Below are positions 47,479-55,798 of a DNA stretch of 64,000 nt, in pieces; within the stretch, counting starts at the first letter, position 1; every line of letters starts with the position of its first letter. The stretch spans positions 2,359,235 to 2,423,234 of the forward strand of contig NZ_WOTN01000001.1 in assembly GCF_010993745.1 (NCBI RefSeq). The letters run 5' to 3'. The translations under genes were made by a program, and so were the position numbers. Source of the stretch: Fodinicola acaciae. Its GTDB lineage: Bacteria; Actinomycetota; Actinomycetes; Mycobacteriales; HKI-0501. The notes beneath the pieces are model-generated. The model made no database searches. It saw nothing but the letters and a program-made list of their open reading frames with translations, and was not told the DNA's origin.

Positions 47479-48786
47479 ATGGCCAACTTCCTGATCAGCA
47501 CCATGCCGGAGACCGGACACGTCTATCCGGCGCTTCCGATCGCCGCGGCGCTCGTCCAGCGCGGGCACGACGTGCGCTGGCACACCGGTGCGGACTTCGC
47601 CGAGCGGATCCGGCGGACCGGCGCGGCGTACCTGCCGATGCGGCACGCGCCGCGGTTCCAGGACCTCAGCAGGCGGCCGAAGCAGGGCCGCGGCTGGCCG
47701 GCCGTGGCCGGTGCGCTGACCCGGCTGTTCGTCGAGCCGGCGCGCGGGCAGCTGATGGACTACCAGGACATCCTGTCCGACTTCGCCGCGGACGTCGTGC
47801 TGAACGAGTCGACCGCGGGGCTCGGTCCGCGGCTGCTGTACGAGCTCGGCGGACCGCCGTGGGCCCGGCTCGGCGTGACGCCGCTGCCCAGCCTGCCGAC
47901 CTCGGTGATCCCGCCGCTGGTGTCGCCGTCGGTCTTCGCCGACCCGCCGCGTGTGCTGCCGTACTCGGAGGATCCGGCGACGCAGGAGCGTTATCGGCGG
48001 TTGAACTGGGAGGCCGCCAACGTCCACATGGCGCCGCTGACCGAGGCGTTGAACGAGCTTCGGGACAGCGTCGGGCTGGGGCCGCAGCCAGCCGGCGAGA
48101 CCGGCTTCGCCGCGACGATCTCGCCGTTTCTGCAGGTGCAGACCGGCACGCCGGCCTTCGACTATCCGCGGCCGGAGCTGCCGCCGCAGGTGCACCACGT
48201 CGGTCCGCTGCTGCCGCCGGACCCCGGCGTCTTCGAGCTGCCGCCGTGGTGGGAGGACGTGGTCGCGGCGGACCGGCCGGTCATCCACGTCACGCAGGGC
48301 ACGGTCGCGGTGGACCCGTCGAGCCTGCTGCGGCCGACCATCGAGGCGCTGGCCGACGAGGACCTGCTGGTCGTCGCGACCGGCGGCGAGGCCTGCGAGA
48401 CCGGTCCGCTGCCGGCGAACGTACGGATCGCGCGGTCTATCCCGTATCCGCTGCTGCTGCCGCATGTCGACGTGATGGTGACCAACGGCGGCATCGGCGG
48501 GATCCTGGCCGCGCTCGCGCACGGCATCCCGCTGGTCGGCGGTGGACGTACGGAGGACAAGCCGGCGATCTGCGCGCGGATCGCTCACACCGGCGTCGGG
48601 ATCGACCTCAAGACCGGCACGCCGTCGGTGGCGCAGATCGGTGACGCCGTACGCCGTGTGATCGGCGATCCGGCATATCAGCGCGCCGCCTCGCGCGTAC
48701 GGGCCGACTTCGCGCGGCACGATGCGCCGGCCGAGGCGGCCGACCTACTGGAACGGCTGGCCGCGAGCCAGGCGCCGGTCGTCTAG
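47479..48786 (+). CDS. GT1-family glycosyltransferase (MGT type)
   Basis: The 435-residue GT-B enzyme transfers a nucleotide sugar to the aglycone in the cytoplasm. The N-terminal acceptor domain starts FLISTMPETGHVYPALPIAAAL. The C-terminal donor domain has HVTQGT near residue 275 and the PSPG-like motif VTNGGIGGILAALAHGIPL. Here NGG replaces the common HGG, and the following loop reads TEDKPA where many homologues have DQ, as in a recognised bacterial subgroup. It is the natural partner for the dTDP-sugar made by RfbA/RfbB and the aminotransferase or ketoreductase. Its stop overlaps the convergent gene by four bases. Confidence 0.9.
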   Translation: MANFLISTMPETGHVYPALPIAAALVQRGHDVRWHTGADFAERIRRTGAAYLPMRHAPRFQDLSRRPKQGRGWPAVAGALTRLFVEPARGQLMDYQDILSDFAADVVLNESTAGLGPRLLYELGGPPWARLGVTPLPSLPTSVIPPLVSPSVFADPPRVLPYSEDPATQERYRRLNWEAANVHMAPLTEALNELRDSVGLGPQPAGETGFAATISPFLQVQTGTPAFDYPRPELPPQVHHVGPLLPPDPGVFELPPWWEDVVAADRPVIHVTQGTVAVDPSSLLRPTIEALADEDLLVVATGGEACETGPLPANVRIARSIPYPLLLPHVDVMVTNGGIGGILAALAHGIPLVGGGRTEDKPAICARIAHTGVGIDLKTGTPSVAQIGDAVRRVIGDPAYQRAASRVRADFARHDAPAEAADLLERLAASQAPVV

Positions 48787-49184
48787 CGAATGCTGATCCA
48801 GCCACGGTGGATCCGCCAGGTCTCGCCGGTGGCGGTGGCTCCGCGGACACCCTCGGCCACGTCGAGCAGCTGGTGGCTGGCGAGCGCGGCGAAACCGTAC
48901 GTCCGATCCGGATCCCAGCCGGGCTCGGCGCGCAGCCGGCGCGCCAGCTGGCCGAATCCGGTGGGGCCGCTGGCGACGACCCACGCGTCCGGCGCGTCGC
49001 GTACGAACCGCCGTGCCTGGCGCAGCCACGACGCGGCGGTCTCCGGCCAGTCGACGACCGCGGCGATCGTGCCGCCGGCGTCGGTCCAGGCCGCGACGAA
49101 CGCCTCGGCCGTCGCCGTGGAGCGTTCGTCGCGGCCGTGGCCGACGGTCACCAAGCGCGCCCGCTGCGCCGCGAGCAGCCGCAT
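48783..49184 (-). CDS. Small protein resembling a periplasmic-binding-type domain fragment
   Basis: The family is not firmly recognised. The 133-residue protein (ATG at 49184) reads like the C-terminal lobe of a type 1 periplasmic-binding domain: RLVTVGHGRDERS, FVAAWTDAGGTIAAVVDW, DAWVVASGPTGFGQLARRL and YGFAALASHQLLDVAEGV. No signal peptide, DNA-binding or membrane segment is present, so it may be a remnant of a larger sensor protein. An upstream in-frame ATG at 49208 would add TTA and ATA codons that are foreign to this genome, so the later start is preferred. The 3' end overlaps the GT1 stop by four bases. Confidence 0.5.
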   Translation of the reverse strand: MRLLAAQRARLVTVGHGRDERSTATAEAFVAAWTDAGGTIAAVVDWPETAASWLRQARRFVRDAPDAWVVASGPTGFGQLARRLRAEPGWDPDRTYGFAALASHQLLDVAEGVRGATATGETWRIHRGWISIR

Positions 49185-49266
49185 TATTAACTCTGTCGGA
49201 GAGACCATGGTCCGATGGTCGCCGCGCCGGCGGTCGCACGCTGGCGGCCATCGGACACCGAGGTCG

Positions 49267-50157
49267 TCAGAGATCCAGGCGGTATTTCCGCTCGACGTGC
49301 GTCTGCCGATAGCCGAGTGCCTCGACGATCGCCAGCATCGGCGTGTTCTGTTCGGCCACGTCCGTGAGCATGCCGGCGAGGCGCGGATGCCGATCGCGTA
49401 CGCGCAGGATCGACGCCGCCTTCATCCACCGGCCGAGGCCGTGGCCGCGGTGCTCCGGCAATACGCCGGTGCCGTAGTTCTGCGCGTCGCCTTCGCCGCT
49501 GCCCGGCACCACGACCTCGGTGAACCCAGCTATGGATCCGTCGACCATCGCGGCCACCGTGTGCAGGACGTCACCGCGCTCGGCGACCGCCTTGGCCGCG
49601 GCGCGTACGCGCTCCACGTCCCAGCTGACATGGCCGAAGTCCATGTCGCCGGTCGGCATGTCGTCCATCGCGCGGCGCGCGTGTGCGAAGGACTCCTCGA
49701 GCTCGGCCGGCACGGCGCCGGTCCAGGCACGCAGCCCGTAGCCGTCATGCGGACGCTCGACGAGCGCCCGGATCTCCGGGAGATCCACGGAGTCGAGCGC
49801 CAGACGTGCGTACAACAGCGTCAGCGCCGGCCGGAACCCGCGAGCGGCCAGGAAGCTGGCGCCGGGAGTCTGGTCGCGTGCCTCCGCGATGACCGTACGG
49901 CGGCCGAGCTCGCGGCCCCTGCTGAGCGCGCGGTCGAGCAGCGCCGAGCCGATGCCGGTCCGCCGGTTGGCGGGGTGGACGCGTACGTCCAGCTCAGCCA
50001 GGTGCTCGCGGCTGGGGTCGGTGAAGACGCGCAGGACCGACGCCGCACATGGAGAGTCGTCGGAGTCGGCCGCGAGCCAGGCCAGCCGATAGCCGGATGG
50101 CGCCTGGTCAGCCTCGGTCCATGAGGTGATGCGTGGGCCAGTCAATGGGACAGTCAA
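49267..50157 (-). CDS. Tandem GNAT acetyltransferase
   Basis: The 296-residue protein has two GNAT domains, as in mycothiol synthase-like proteins. In the first, acetyl-CoA motif A reads VHPANRRTGIGSALLDRA near residue 60. In the second, VLPEHRGHGLGRWMKAAS lies near residue 235. The substrate is unknown. Translation starts at TTG (50157) behind AGGAGAC. It lies in the segment that separates the GT1 gene from the MFS exporter and may not belong to the pathway, although acetylation as self-resistance cannot be excluded. Confidence 0.8.
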   Translation of the reverse strand: MTVPLTGPRITSWTEADQAPSGYRLAWLAADSDDSPCAASVLRVFTDPSREHLAELDVRVHPANRRTGIGSALLDRALSRGRELGRRTVIAEARDQTPGASFLAARGFRPALTLLYARLALDSVDLPEIRALVERPHDGYGLRAWTGAVPAELEESFAHARRAMDDMPTGDMDFGHVSWDVERVRAAAKAVAERGDVLHTVAAMVDGSIAGFTEVVVPGSGEGDAQNYGTGVLPEHRGHGLGRWMKAASILRVRDRHPRLAGMLTDVAEQNTPMLAIVEALGYRQTHVERKYRLDL

Positions 50158-50221
50158 GTTGTCTCCTGAAGAAAGCCGAAATGGACACTCTGGTTTCCGG
50201 CTCTCGCACAGTCGTGGTCAT
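50108..50221 (-). CDS. Possible 37-residue leader ORF overlapping the GNAT start
   Basis: An ATG at 50221 with GAGGAGGTG nine bases upstream opens a 37-codon frame that runs 50 bases into the GNAT gene in another frame. The TTG-initiated GNAT gene could depend on this upstream translation. The peptide is not similar to anything recognised. The support is only the strong ribosome binding site and the overlap. Confidence 0.3.
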   Translation of the reverse strand: MTTTVREPETRVSISAFFRRQLDCPIDWPTHHLMDRG

Positions 50222-50271
50222 CCGCGCACACCTCCTCAGCTCGACCTGGAGAACGTAGCGGTCGGCGGTGA

Positions 50272-51162
50272 TCACGGCAAGGCGTTTACGGACTCACCGA
50301 CCAGCGCCAGCAGCGCGGCCGCGGCCGGTGTCGGCCGGCGATCGGCGGCGGTGACCGCGAGCAGCTCACGTGGGATCGACGGGTCGGTCCGGATGGCGGT
50401 GACCCGGTCGGCCGCGGACCGTACGGCGTGCTGCGGGATGAGCGAGATCCCCATGCCGGTCGCGACCAGGTCGACCAGGTCGGTCATCACGTCGGTCTCG
50501 CAGCAGACGCGGCGACGCAGGCCGATGTCGCGGCAGATGGCGTCGATCCGCGCGCGCAACGCCGAATCGGCGCGATATTCCACGAACTCTCGGTCGGCGA
50601 GATCGGTCAGCCGCACCTGCCGCAGTGCCGCCAGCGGATCATTCGACGGCACCGCGAGCACCAACACCTCCGAGCCGAGCGGATGCTCGTCGACCTGGTC
50701 ACCGCGATCGCCGAGCGGGCGGTCGACGAAGGCGACGTCCACCGAGCCAGCCACGGTCTCATCGACGAGCGTCGCGACGCCGGCGTGGTGCAGCCGGAGC
50801 GTGACGCCGGGATGCCGCCGATGAAAGCGTACGAGCACGCGGCCGAGGTCGATCCGGCCGAGTGTCTGGATGGCGCCGATGGTGAGCTGGCCGCGGAGCA
50901 GGCCGTGCACACCGGCGACCGCGTCCTTCCCCTCCTCGGCGGCGGCGAGCGCACGTCGCGCCGCCGGCAGCAACGCGCGGCCGGCCTCGCTGAGGTCGAC
51001 GCGGCGTGTGCTGCGATAGAACAGCGCGCCACCGAGCTCACGCTCCAACGCGCGGATGGACGCGGACAGGCTCGACTGGGTCAGGTGCAGCTGGCGAGCG
51101 GCGCGGCTGAAGTGGCGGAGCTCGGCGACGGCCACGAAATGGCTGAGCTGGCGCATCTCCAT
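50272..51162 (-). CDS. LysR-family transcriptional regulator
   Basis: The 296-residue regulator has the N-terminal winged helix typical of LysR proteins (MRQLSHFVAVAELRHFSRAARQLHLTQSSLSASIRALERELG at residues 3-45). A substrate-binding domain with GQLTIGAIQTLGRIDLG follows. It diverges from the MFS transporter gene 100 bases away and most likely controls that gene in response to a small ligand. Confidence 0.92.
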   Translation of the reverse strand: MEMRQLSHFVAVAELRHFSRAARQLHLTQSSLSASIRALERELGGALFYRSTRRVDLSEAGRALLPAARRALAAAEEGKDAVAGVHGLLRGQLTIGAIQTLGRIDLGRVLVRFHRRHPGVTLRLHHAGVATLVDETVAGSVDVAFVDRPLGDRGDQVDEHPLGSEVLVLAVPSNDPLAALRQVRLTDLADREFVEYRADSALRARIDAICRDIGLRRRVCCETDVMTDLVDLVATGMGISLIPQHAVRSAADRVTAIRTDPSIPRELLAVTAADRRPTPAAAALLALVGESVNALP

Positions 51163-51262
51163 TCAGTGATCGTATCGATAAGTGCATCAGGAATTACGTG
51201 TTGGCGCCGATGAGTGGAGATCGCGCAGACTGTCCTGGCAGGCACGGATCACGGAGGCAGCC
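51163..51262. promoter_or_regulatory. LysR/MFS divergent promoter
   Basis: The 100-base gap contains the palindrome TATCGATA at 51173-51180, close to the LysR start, a suitable autoregulatory site. GGAGG of the MFS gene lies at its right end. Confidence 0.35.
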
Positions 51263-52483
51263 ATGGCACGTACGGACACCGCACCTCGCGCGTTGTCGAC
51301 GTCAGGTCAGGCCGTGGCGGTGGCGTACGTCTTCGGCACGGTGCTGACCGGCTCCACGCTGCCGACCCCGCTGTATCCGCTCTACCAGCGCGAATGGCAG
51401 TTTGGCAGCCTGGTCACGACACTGGTCTTCGCCGTCTACGCGGCCGGCGTGCTGGCCGGGCTGCTCGCCTTCGGCCGCGCCTCGGACCTGCTCGGCCGCC
51501 GGCCGGTCATCGTCACCGCCGTCGTGGTGTCGGCGCTGAGCGACCTGATCTTCCTCACCGACCTCGGCCTGCCCGCGCTGTTCGCCGGCCGCGTGGTGTC
51601 CGGCCTGTCGATCGGCCTGATCACCGCGGCCGCCACGGTGTCGATCATCGAGCTGGCGCCGGCCCGTCACCGTAGGCTCGCGACGATGGCCGCGACCGCG
51701 GTCAACATGCTCGGCCTCGGCTGCGGACCGCTCCTCGCCGGCGTTCTCGCGGATCTTGCTCCGGCGCCGCTTCGACTGCCCTTCGGCGTGCATCTCGCGC
51801 TCCTCGGGATCGCGGCGGTCCTCGCCTGGCGGATGCCGGAGACCGTACGCGGCGCCGAGCGGCCACGGCTCGGCAACGCCGTACGACCGCAGCTGCCGGC
51901 GGTGCCGCGCAGCGTACGCGCGGTGTTCGTGCCGGCGGCCGTCGCGGTCTTCGCCGCGTTCGCGGTCTTCGGCCTGCTGACCGCCACCGGCGCCGGCCTG
52001 CTGGCCGGCCTGCTCCACCAACCGGCGCACGTGGTCGTCGGCGTGCTGATCTTCGCCATGTTCGCCGCGTCGAGCGTCGCGCAGCTCGGCTCGTTGCGGT
52101 GGCCGCCGCGGCGCGCGCTGCCGGCCGGCTGCCTGCTCCTCGTGCTCGGTGCGGTCGCCATCGGCGCGGCGATGCCGGCCGGCTCGGTGGTCCTGCTGGC
52201 GGCCGGTACGGTCCTCGCCGGCCTCGGCCAGGGCCTGTGCTTCCGGTCGGCGATGGCCACGGTCACGCAGCACAGCCCGGCCGAACGTCGCGCGGAGACC
52301 GTGTCGGCGCTGACCGTCACGGCGTACGTCGGCATCTCCGTGCCGGTCGTGCTCGTCGGCACCGCGACGACGACCATGACCTTGTACGACGCCACGACGC
52401 TGTTCGCCGCGATCGTGGCGGTCGTCGTGCTGGTGGCCATGGCCGTGATCGTCCGCGTTCAGAGCTCCAGCCGGATGCCGTAG
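51263..52483 (+). CDS. MFS drug-efflux-type transporter
   Basis: The 406-residue protein has 12 membrane helices and the MFS motif A between helices 2 and 3 (GRASDLLGRRPVIVTA near residue 75), plus a motif C-like AVNMLGLGCGPLLAGVLAD in helix 5 that marks drug:H+ antiporters. The ATG at 51263 has GGAGG eight bases upstream. It is divergent from lysR and its last 25 bases overlap the convergent asparagine synthetase-like gene. It is a second candidate exporter for the polyketide. Confidence 0.9.
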   Translation: MARTDTAPRALSTSGQAVAVAYVFGTVLTGSTLPTPLYPLYQREWQFGSLVTTLVFAVYAAGVLAGLLAFGRASDLLGRRPVIVTAVVVSALSDLIFLTDLGLPALFAGRVVSGLSIGLITAAATVSIIELAPARHRRLATMAATAVNMLGLGCGPLLAGVLADLAPAPLRLPFGVHLALLGIAAVLAWRMPETVRGAERPRLGNAVRPQLPAVPRSVRAVFVPAAVAVFAAFAVFGLLTATGAGLLAGLLHQPAHVVVGVLIFAMFAASSVAQLGSLRWPPRRALPAGCLLLVLGAVAIGAAMPAGSVVLLAAGTVLAGLGQGLCFRSAMATVTQHSPAERRAETVSALTVTAYVGISVPVVLVGTATTTMTLYDATTLFAAIVAVVVLVAMAVIVRVQSSSRMP

Positions 52484-54315
52484 TCGCGCAGCCAGCTGTT
52501 GACCTGCAGCAGCATCTCGACGTTGGCGCGGCTGCGCCAGCCGTTGGCCAGGCTGTCCGGATCGTCGAGTACGGCGCGCGCGCCGGGACGGTCGATCAGC
52601 GCCGCCGCCGGCGCGCCGGGATCCTCCAGCAGCTCGGTCAGCTCGGTCCGCAGCACCTTCGCGTAGGCAGGGTCGACGCTGACCGGGAAGGGGCTCTTCG
52701 GCCGCTCCAGCACCGACTTCGGCAGCAGGTCGGCCACCGCGGCGCGCAGCACACTCTTCTCGCGGCCGTCGAAGACCTGCATGTCCCACGGAGTGTTGAA
52801 GGCGTACGTCAGCAGCCGCGGGTCGCAGTAGGGAAAGCGCGCCTCCAGACCGACCTGGCCGCTCAGCCGCTCGTCGTTCTTGATCAGCGTCTCCGGATAG
52901 CGGGTCAGCTGCATGTAGGTCATCTCGCGCATCCGTCGGTTGAGCCGGTCCTCGCCGGGAATGCCGGGCACCTCGGCCAACGCCTCGTGAAACCGCTCGG
53001 TGCAGTACGCGGGGATGTCCAGGCGGCGCAGCAGCCGCGGCTCGATCAGGCCGTTGCCGATGCCGTCCGGACACGCGCGCTTCTGCGCCAGCGCGACCCA
53101 CGGAAACGTGTCGGCGTTGGCAAACTGTGGATCCTGCAGCCACTTCAGGCCGCCGAAGAGCGAGTCGGCCAGCTGGCCGGTCAGCGCCACCCGCGAGTGG
53201 TTGGCCGCCTCGCGATAGAGCAGGTAGAGGCCGGTCTGCATGTCACCGAGCGGACTCGGCACGTCCCGGGCGCGCAGCGTCGCGGCGCGCATCACCGGGT
53301 CGAGCAGATCCTCCGTGCTCACCATCACCGTCGTGTGGTCGGCGCCGATGTGCTTCACCAGGTCGGCCACGTACGGCGCGTCCAGCGACGTACGCACCTC
53401 GTCGGGCTGGAAGTTCTCGGCGAGTCCGCGATAGTCGACGGTGAACGTACGCACCGGCCCCTCGCCGCGCGCCTTCAGCACCTTCGCGACCAGCGCGGTC
53501 AGGCCGCTGGAGTCCAGGCCGCCGGAAATCAGCGAGCAGATCGGCACCTCGGACATCAGGTTGAGCGCGGCCGCGTCCTCCAGCAGCTCGCGCACGGTGC
53601 CGATCGTCGTCTTCAGATCGTCGTTGTGCTCGTACGCTTCCAGGCCCCAGAACTTCGCGACCGTCAGGCCCTGCCGGCGCACGCGTACGAGATGACCGGC
53701 GCGCACCTCGTGCAGGCCGCGGAAAACGACCTTGCCCGGCGTACCGGACTGCGACAGCACCTCGCGGAAGCCGTCGACGTCCACCACCGCCGGCACCATC
53801 GGATGCGCGAGGATCGCCTTCGGCTCCGAGCCGAACAGCACACCGGTCGGCGTCGGACAGTAGATCAGCGGCTTCGCACCGACGTGGTCGCGCGCGAGCA
53901 GCAGCTCCTCCTTGCGTACGTCCCAGATGCCGAAGGCGAACATGCCGTTGAACCGCCGCGGGCAGTCGGCACCCCATTGCAGATACGCCCGCAGCACCAC
54001 CTCGGTGTCGCCGCGCGTCCGGAACGTGTGGCCGTGCGCGGAAAGTTGCGCACGCAGCTCGGCGGCATTGAAGATCTCGCCATTGAAGACGACGACGGCG
54101 AGCGGCCTGCCGTCCTCCTCGACCAGCATCGGCTGCCGGCCGCCGTCGCGGTCGACGACCGCCAGCCGCCGGTGGCCGAGCACCGCGCGCCCGCTGACCC
54201 ACAGCTCTTCGGCGTCCGGCCCGCGGCCGGCCAGCGTCGCCGCCATCGCGCGTACGGTGGCCGCGTCCCGGCCCAGGTCACGCTCGAAATCCACCCAGCC
54301 CGCTATGCCGGACAT
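52459..54315 (-). CDS. Asparagine synthetase-like amide ligase with Ser in place of the glutaminase Cys
   Basis: The 618-residue protein has the AsnB layout: an N-terminal class II amidotransferase domain (about residues 1-210, with GHRRLAVVD, FNGEIFN and RGDTEV) and a C-terminal synthetase domain with the PP-loop SLISGGLDSSGLTALVA near residue 265. In glutamine-hydrolysing enzymes residue 2 is the catalytic Cys; here the protein begins M-S-G-I-A-G, so that nucleophile is missing. ATP-dependent acyl activation should persist, but the nitrogen would come from ammonia or an amine/amino acid. Similar ligases form amides in pradimicin-, fredericamycin- and tetracycline-type pathways. The ATG at 54315 has AAAGGAG upstream. 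It ends the PKS operon. Confidence 0.9.
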   Translation of the reverse strand: MSGIAGWVDFERDLGRDAATVRAMAATLAGRGPDAEELWVSGRAVLGHRRLAVVDRDGGRQPMLVEEDGRPLAVVVFNGEIFNAAELRAQLSAHGHTFRTRGDTEVVLRAYLQWGADCPRRFNGMFAFGIWDVRKEELLLARDHVGAKPLIYCPTPTGVLFGSEPKAILAHPMVPAVVDVDGFREVLSQSGTPGKVVFRGLHEVRAGHLVRVRRQGLTVAKFWGLEAYEHNDDLKTTIGTVRELLEDAAALNLMSEVPICSLISGGLDSSGLTALVAKVLKARGEGPVRTFTVDYRGLAENFQPDEVRTSLDAPYVADLVKHIGADHTTVMVSTEDLLDPVMRAATLRARDVPSPLGDMQTGLYLLYREAANHSRVALTGQLADSLFGGLKWLQDPQFANADTFPWVALAQKRACPDGIGNGLIEPRLLRRLDIPAYCTERFHEALAEVPGIPGEDRLNRRMREMTYMQLTRYPETLIKNDERLSGQVGLEARFPYCDPRLLTYAFNTPWDMQVFDGREKSVLRAAVADLLPKSVLERPKSPFPVSVDPAYAKVLRTELTELLEDPGAPAAALIDRPGARAVLDDPDSLANGWRSRANVEMLLQVNSWLRDYGIRLEL

Positions 54316-54448
54316 CCGCGTTCTCCTTTCGCTCCACCGGTTCTTCCACGAAGACGGTCCAGTCGGCCAGCAGGTGGCAGCGGCCAAGATCCTGCAGGCC
54401 GCGGAAGACCCACCGGCCGACCGTCGCCACCAGCCGGCCGGCGGTCAC
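54278..54448 (-). CDS. Small uncharacterised protein (56 residues) inside the PKS operon
   Basis: A GTG at 54448 overlaps the ABM monooxygenase stop as GTGA, the same coupling used by other genes of this operon. It opens a 56-codon frame filling the otherwise unexplained 129-base gap before the ligase gene and overlapping its start by 38 bases. Most third codon positions are G or C. The product has an amphipathic Trp-containing segment (LVATVGRWVFRGLQDLGR), a Cys, and a charged VEEPVERKEN region. No family is recognised. It could be a subunit or regulator of the ligase or of the ABM enzymes, or a coupling leader. Confidence 0.55.
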   Translation of the reverse strand: MTAGRLVATVGRWVFRGLQDLGRCHLLADWTVFVEEPVERKENADVRHSGLGGFRA

Positions 54449-54747
54449 AGCTCACCGACCACCTGATAGATGCCGTAGGGCCGGCCGCGCGTGGCATCCT
54501 CGTACGGCCGCAGCTGGGACGTCTGGTTTTTGTGCCGGGTCCCCTCCTCCCATGCCTGGAAGGACGGCAGATCGGTCCACTCGCTCAGCACCGCGAAGCT
54601 GCCACTGTCCAATGTGGACTCCAGCAGCTCCGCACCGAGCAACCCGGCGGTGCCGGCCAGCTCCTTGTTGACCCGCTCGTACGCGTCGAGCACGATCTCG
54701 CGATCGCCGGTGGTGTAGTAGACGATCACGCGTACGCGTCCGATCAT
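54445..54747 (-). CDS. ABM-domain monooxygenase, second copy
   Basis: The 100-residue protein is one antibiotic-biosynthesis-monooxygenase domain (dimeric ferredoxin-like fold; cofactor-free oxidation of anthrone-type phenols in TcmH and ActVA-Orf6). It contains VRVIVYYTTGD, SFAVLSEWTDLPSFQAWE and HKNQTSQLRPYEDATRGRP. The ATG at 54747 overlaps the preceding ABM stop by four bases. The sequence differs from its neighbour throughout, so the pair is not a recent duplication and probably acts at different steps or as a heteromer. Confidence 0.85.
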   Translation of the reverse strand: MIGRVRVIVYYTTGDREIVLDAYERVNKELAGTAGLLGAELLESTLDSGSFAVLSEWTDLPSFQAWEEGTRHKNQTSQLRPYEDATRGRPYGIYQVVGEL

Positions 54748-55046
54748 CGCGCGGCCATGTCGAAGACGACGTGCATCGTGGCCATCGAGCCCTGCTCGCG
54801 ATACGGATGCAGTTTCTGCCGGTGCTCCAGGTGCTGCGGACTGCGTTCGAACGTACGGAACTCCGCCTCGGTCACCCAGTCGCTCATGATGTAGTAGAGG
54901 TTTTCCTCGTCGCCACTGCGTAAAAGCCACTGGCCGCGGTTGGCCGGATGGCCGGAAACGGTGTCACCGACCGAATGCCAGGTCTTCTCGAATTCGGGCC
55001 CCATCCCCGGCTTGATCCGCATCCGCAGCATCACCCGAAAACTCAT
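54744..55046 (-). CDS. ABM-domain monooxygenase, first copy
   Basis: Also 100 residues, with VMLRMRIKPGMGPEFEKTW, LYYIMSDWVTEAEFRTFE, and a His-rich HLEHRQKLHPYREQGSM segment. It fits the family of small polyketide oxygenases or cyclase helpers in type II clusters. Its start shares a base with the SDR stop (TGATG). The exact reaction (quinone formation, hydroxylation or ring closure) cannot be assigned. Confidence 0.85.
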   Translation of the reverse strand: MSFRVMLRMRIKPGMGPEFEKTWHSVGDTVSGHPANRGQWLLRSGDEENLYYIMSDWVTEAEFRTFERSPQHLEHRQKLHPYREQGSMATMHVVFDMAAR

Positions 55047-55783
55047 CACATGCCTCCGTCGACGTTGATCGTCTCGCCGGTCACGAACCGGGACAGGTCG
55101 CTGGCCAGGAACAGCACCGCGCCGGCCACGTCGCCGGCCTCGCCGAGCCGGCCGACCGCGGTCATCGAGCGGTATTTCTCCCGCATCTGCGGGGAAAGTC
55201 CGGCGGCCTGGTCGGTGTCGATGATCCCCGGCGCCACCAGGTTGACGCGTACGCCTCTGGGCCCCAACTCCTTGCACAGCGACCGGGTCAGGCCGATCAT
55301 GCCGGCTTTCGCGGCGGTGTAATGCGAACGCAGCGGCACGCCGACCAGCGCCACCTTCGATCCGACGCCGACCACCGACGCGCATTCACCAAACAGGTCG
55401 AGAGATTTGTTGACCAGCAGGTAAAAGGCGGTCAGGTTGCTGTCGACGACCGCGCGCCACTGGTCGAGGCCGAGCTTGCCGACCGGCACGTGGCTGATGG
55501 AGCCGGCGTTGTGGACGAGCACGTCCAGCGAGCCGAGCCGGCCGCGGCACTCGTCGACCAGCCGCTCGACCGCCGCCGGATCGGCCACGTCGGCCTGGAT
55601 GACGCTGTGTTTTCCGGGCGTCTCGGCGAGATCCGTTTCCAGCCGCGCCGCCGCCTCCTGGTTGCCGCGATAACAGGCGACGACGTTGCAGCCGGCGCGT
55701 GCCAGCTCCAGGCTCACCGCGCGGCCGATGCCACGCGTACCGCCGGTCACGAGCGCGTTCTTGCCGTCCAGTCTCAGGTCCAT
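55046..55783 (-). CDS. SDR-family ketoreductase (FabG-like)
   Basis: The 245-residue classical SDR has the NADPH motif ALVTGGTRGIGRAVSLELA, VHNAGS, Tyr/Lys in HYTAAKAG near residue 155, and the terminal SRFVTGETINVDGGM. The catalytic serine region reads VGVGSKVAL. In pentangular clusters such an enzyme reduces one ketone of the poly-beta-ketone chain or a later intermediate. It lies 15 bases after the DUF1772 gene and is coupled to the first ABM gene. Confidence 0.9.
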   Translation of the reverse strand: MDLRLDGKNALVTGGTRGIGRAVSLELARAGCNVVACYRGNQEAAARLETDLAETPGKHSVIQADVADPAAVERLVDECRGRLGSLDVLVHNAGSISHVPVGKLGLDQWRAVVDSNLTAFYLLVNKSLDLFGECASVVGVGSKVALVGVPLRSHYTAAKAGMIGLTRSLCKELGPRGVRVNLVAPGIIDTDQAAGLSPQMREKYRSMTAVGRLGEAGDVAGAVLFLASDLSRFVTGETINVDGGM

Positions 55784-55798
55784 CAGCTCCGCCTTTCG

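Noticed and set aside
52099-54894. 931-codon open frame on the plus strand
   Set aside because: It crosses the MFS gene in another frame and runs antisense to the amide ligase and ABM genes; composition is that of a shadow frame.
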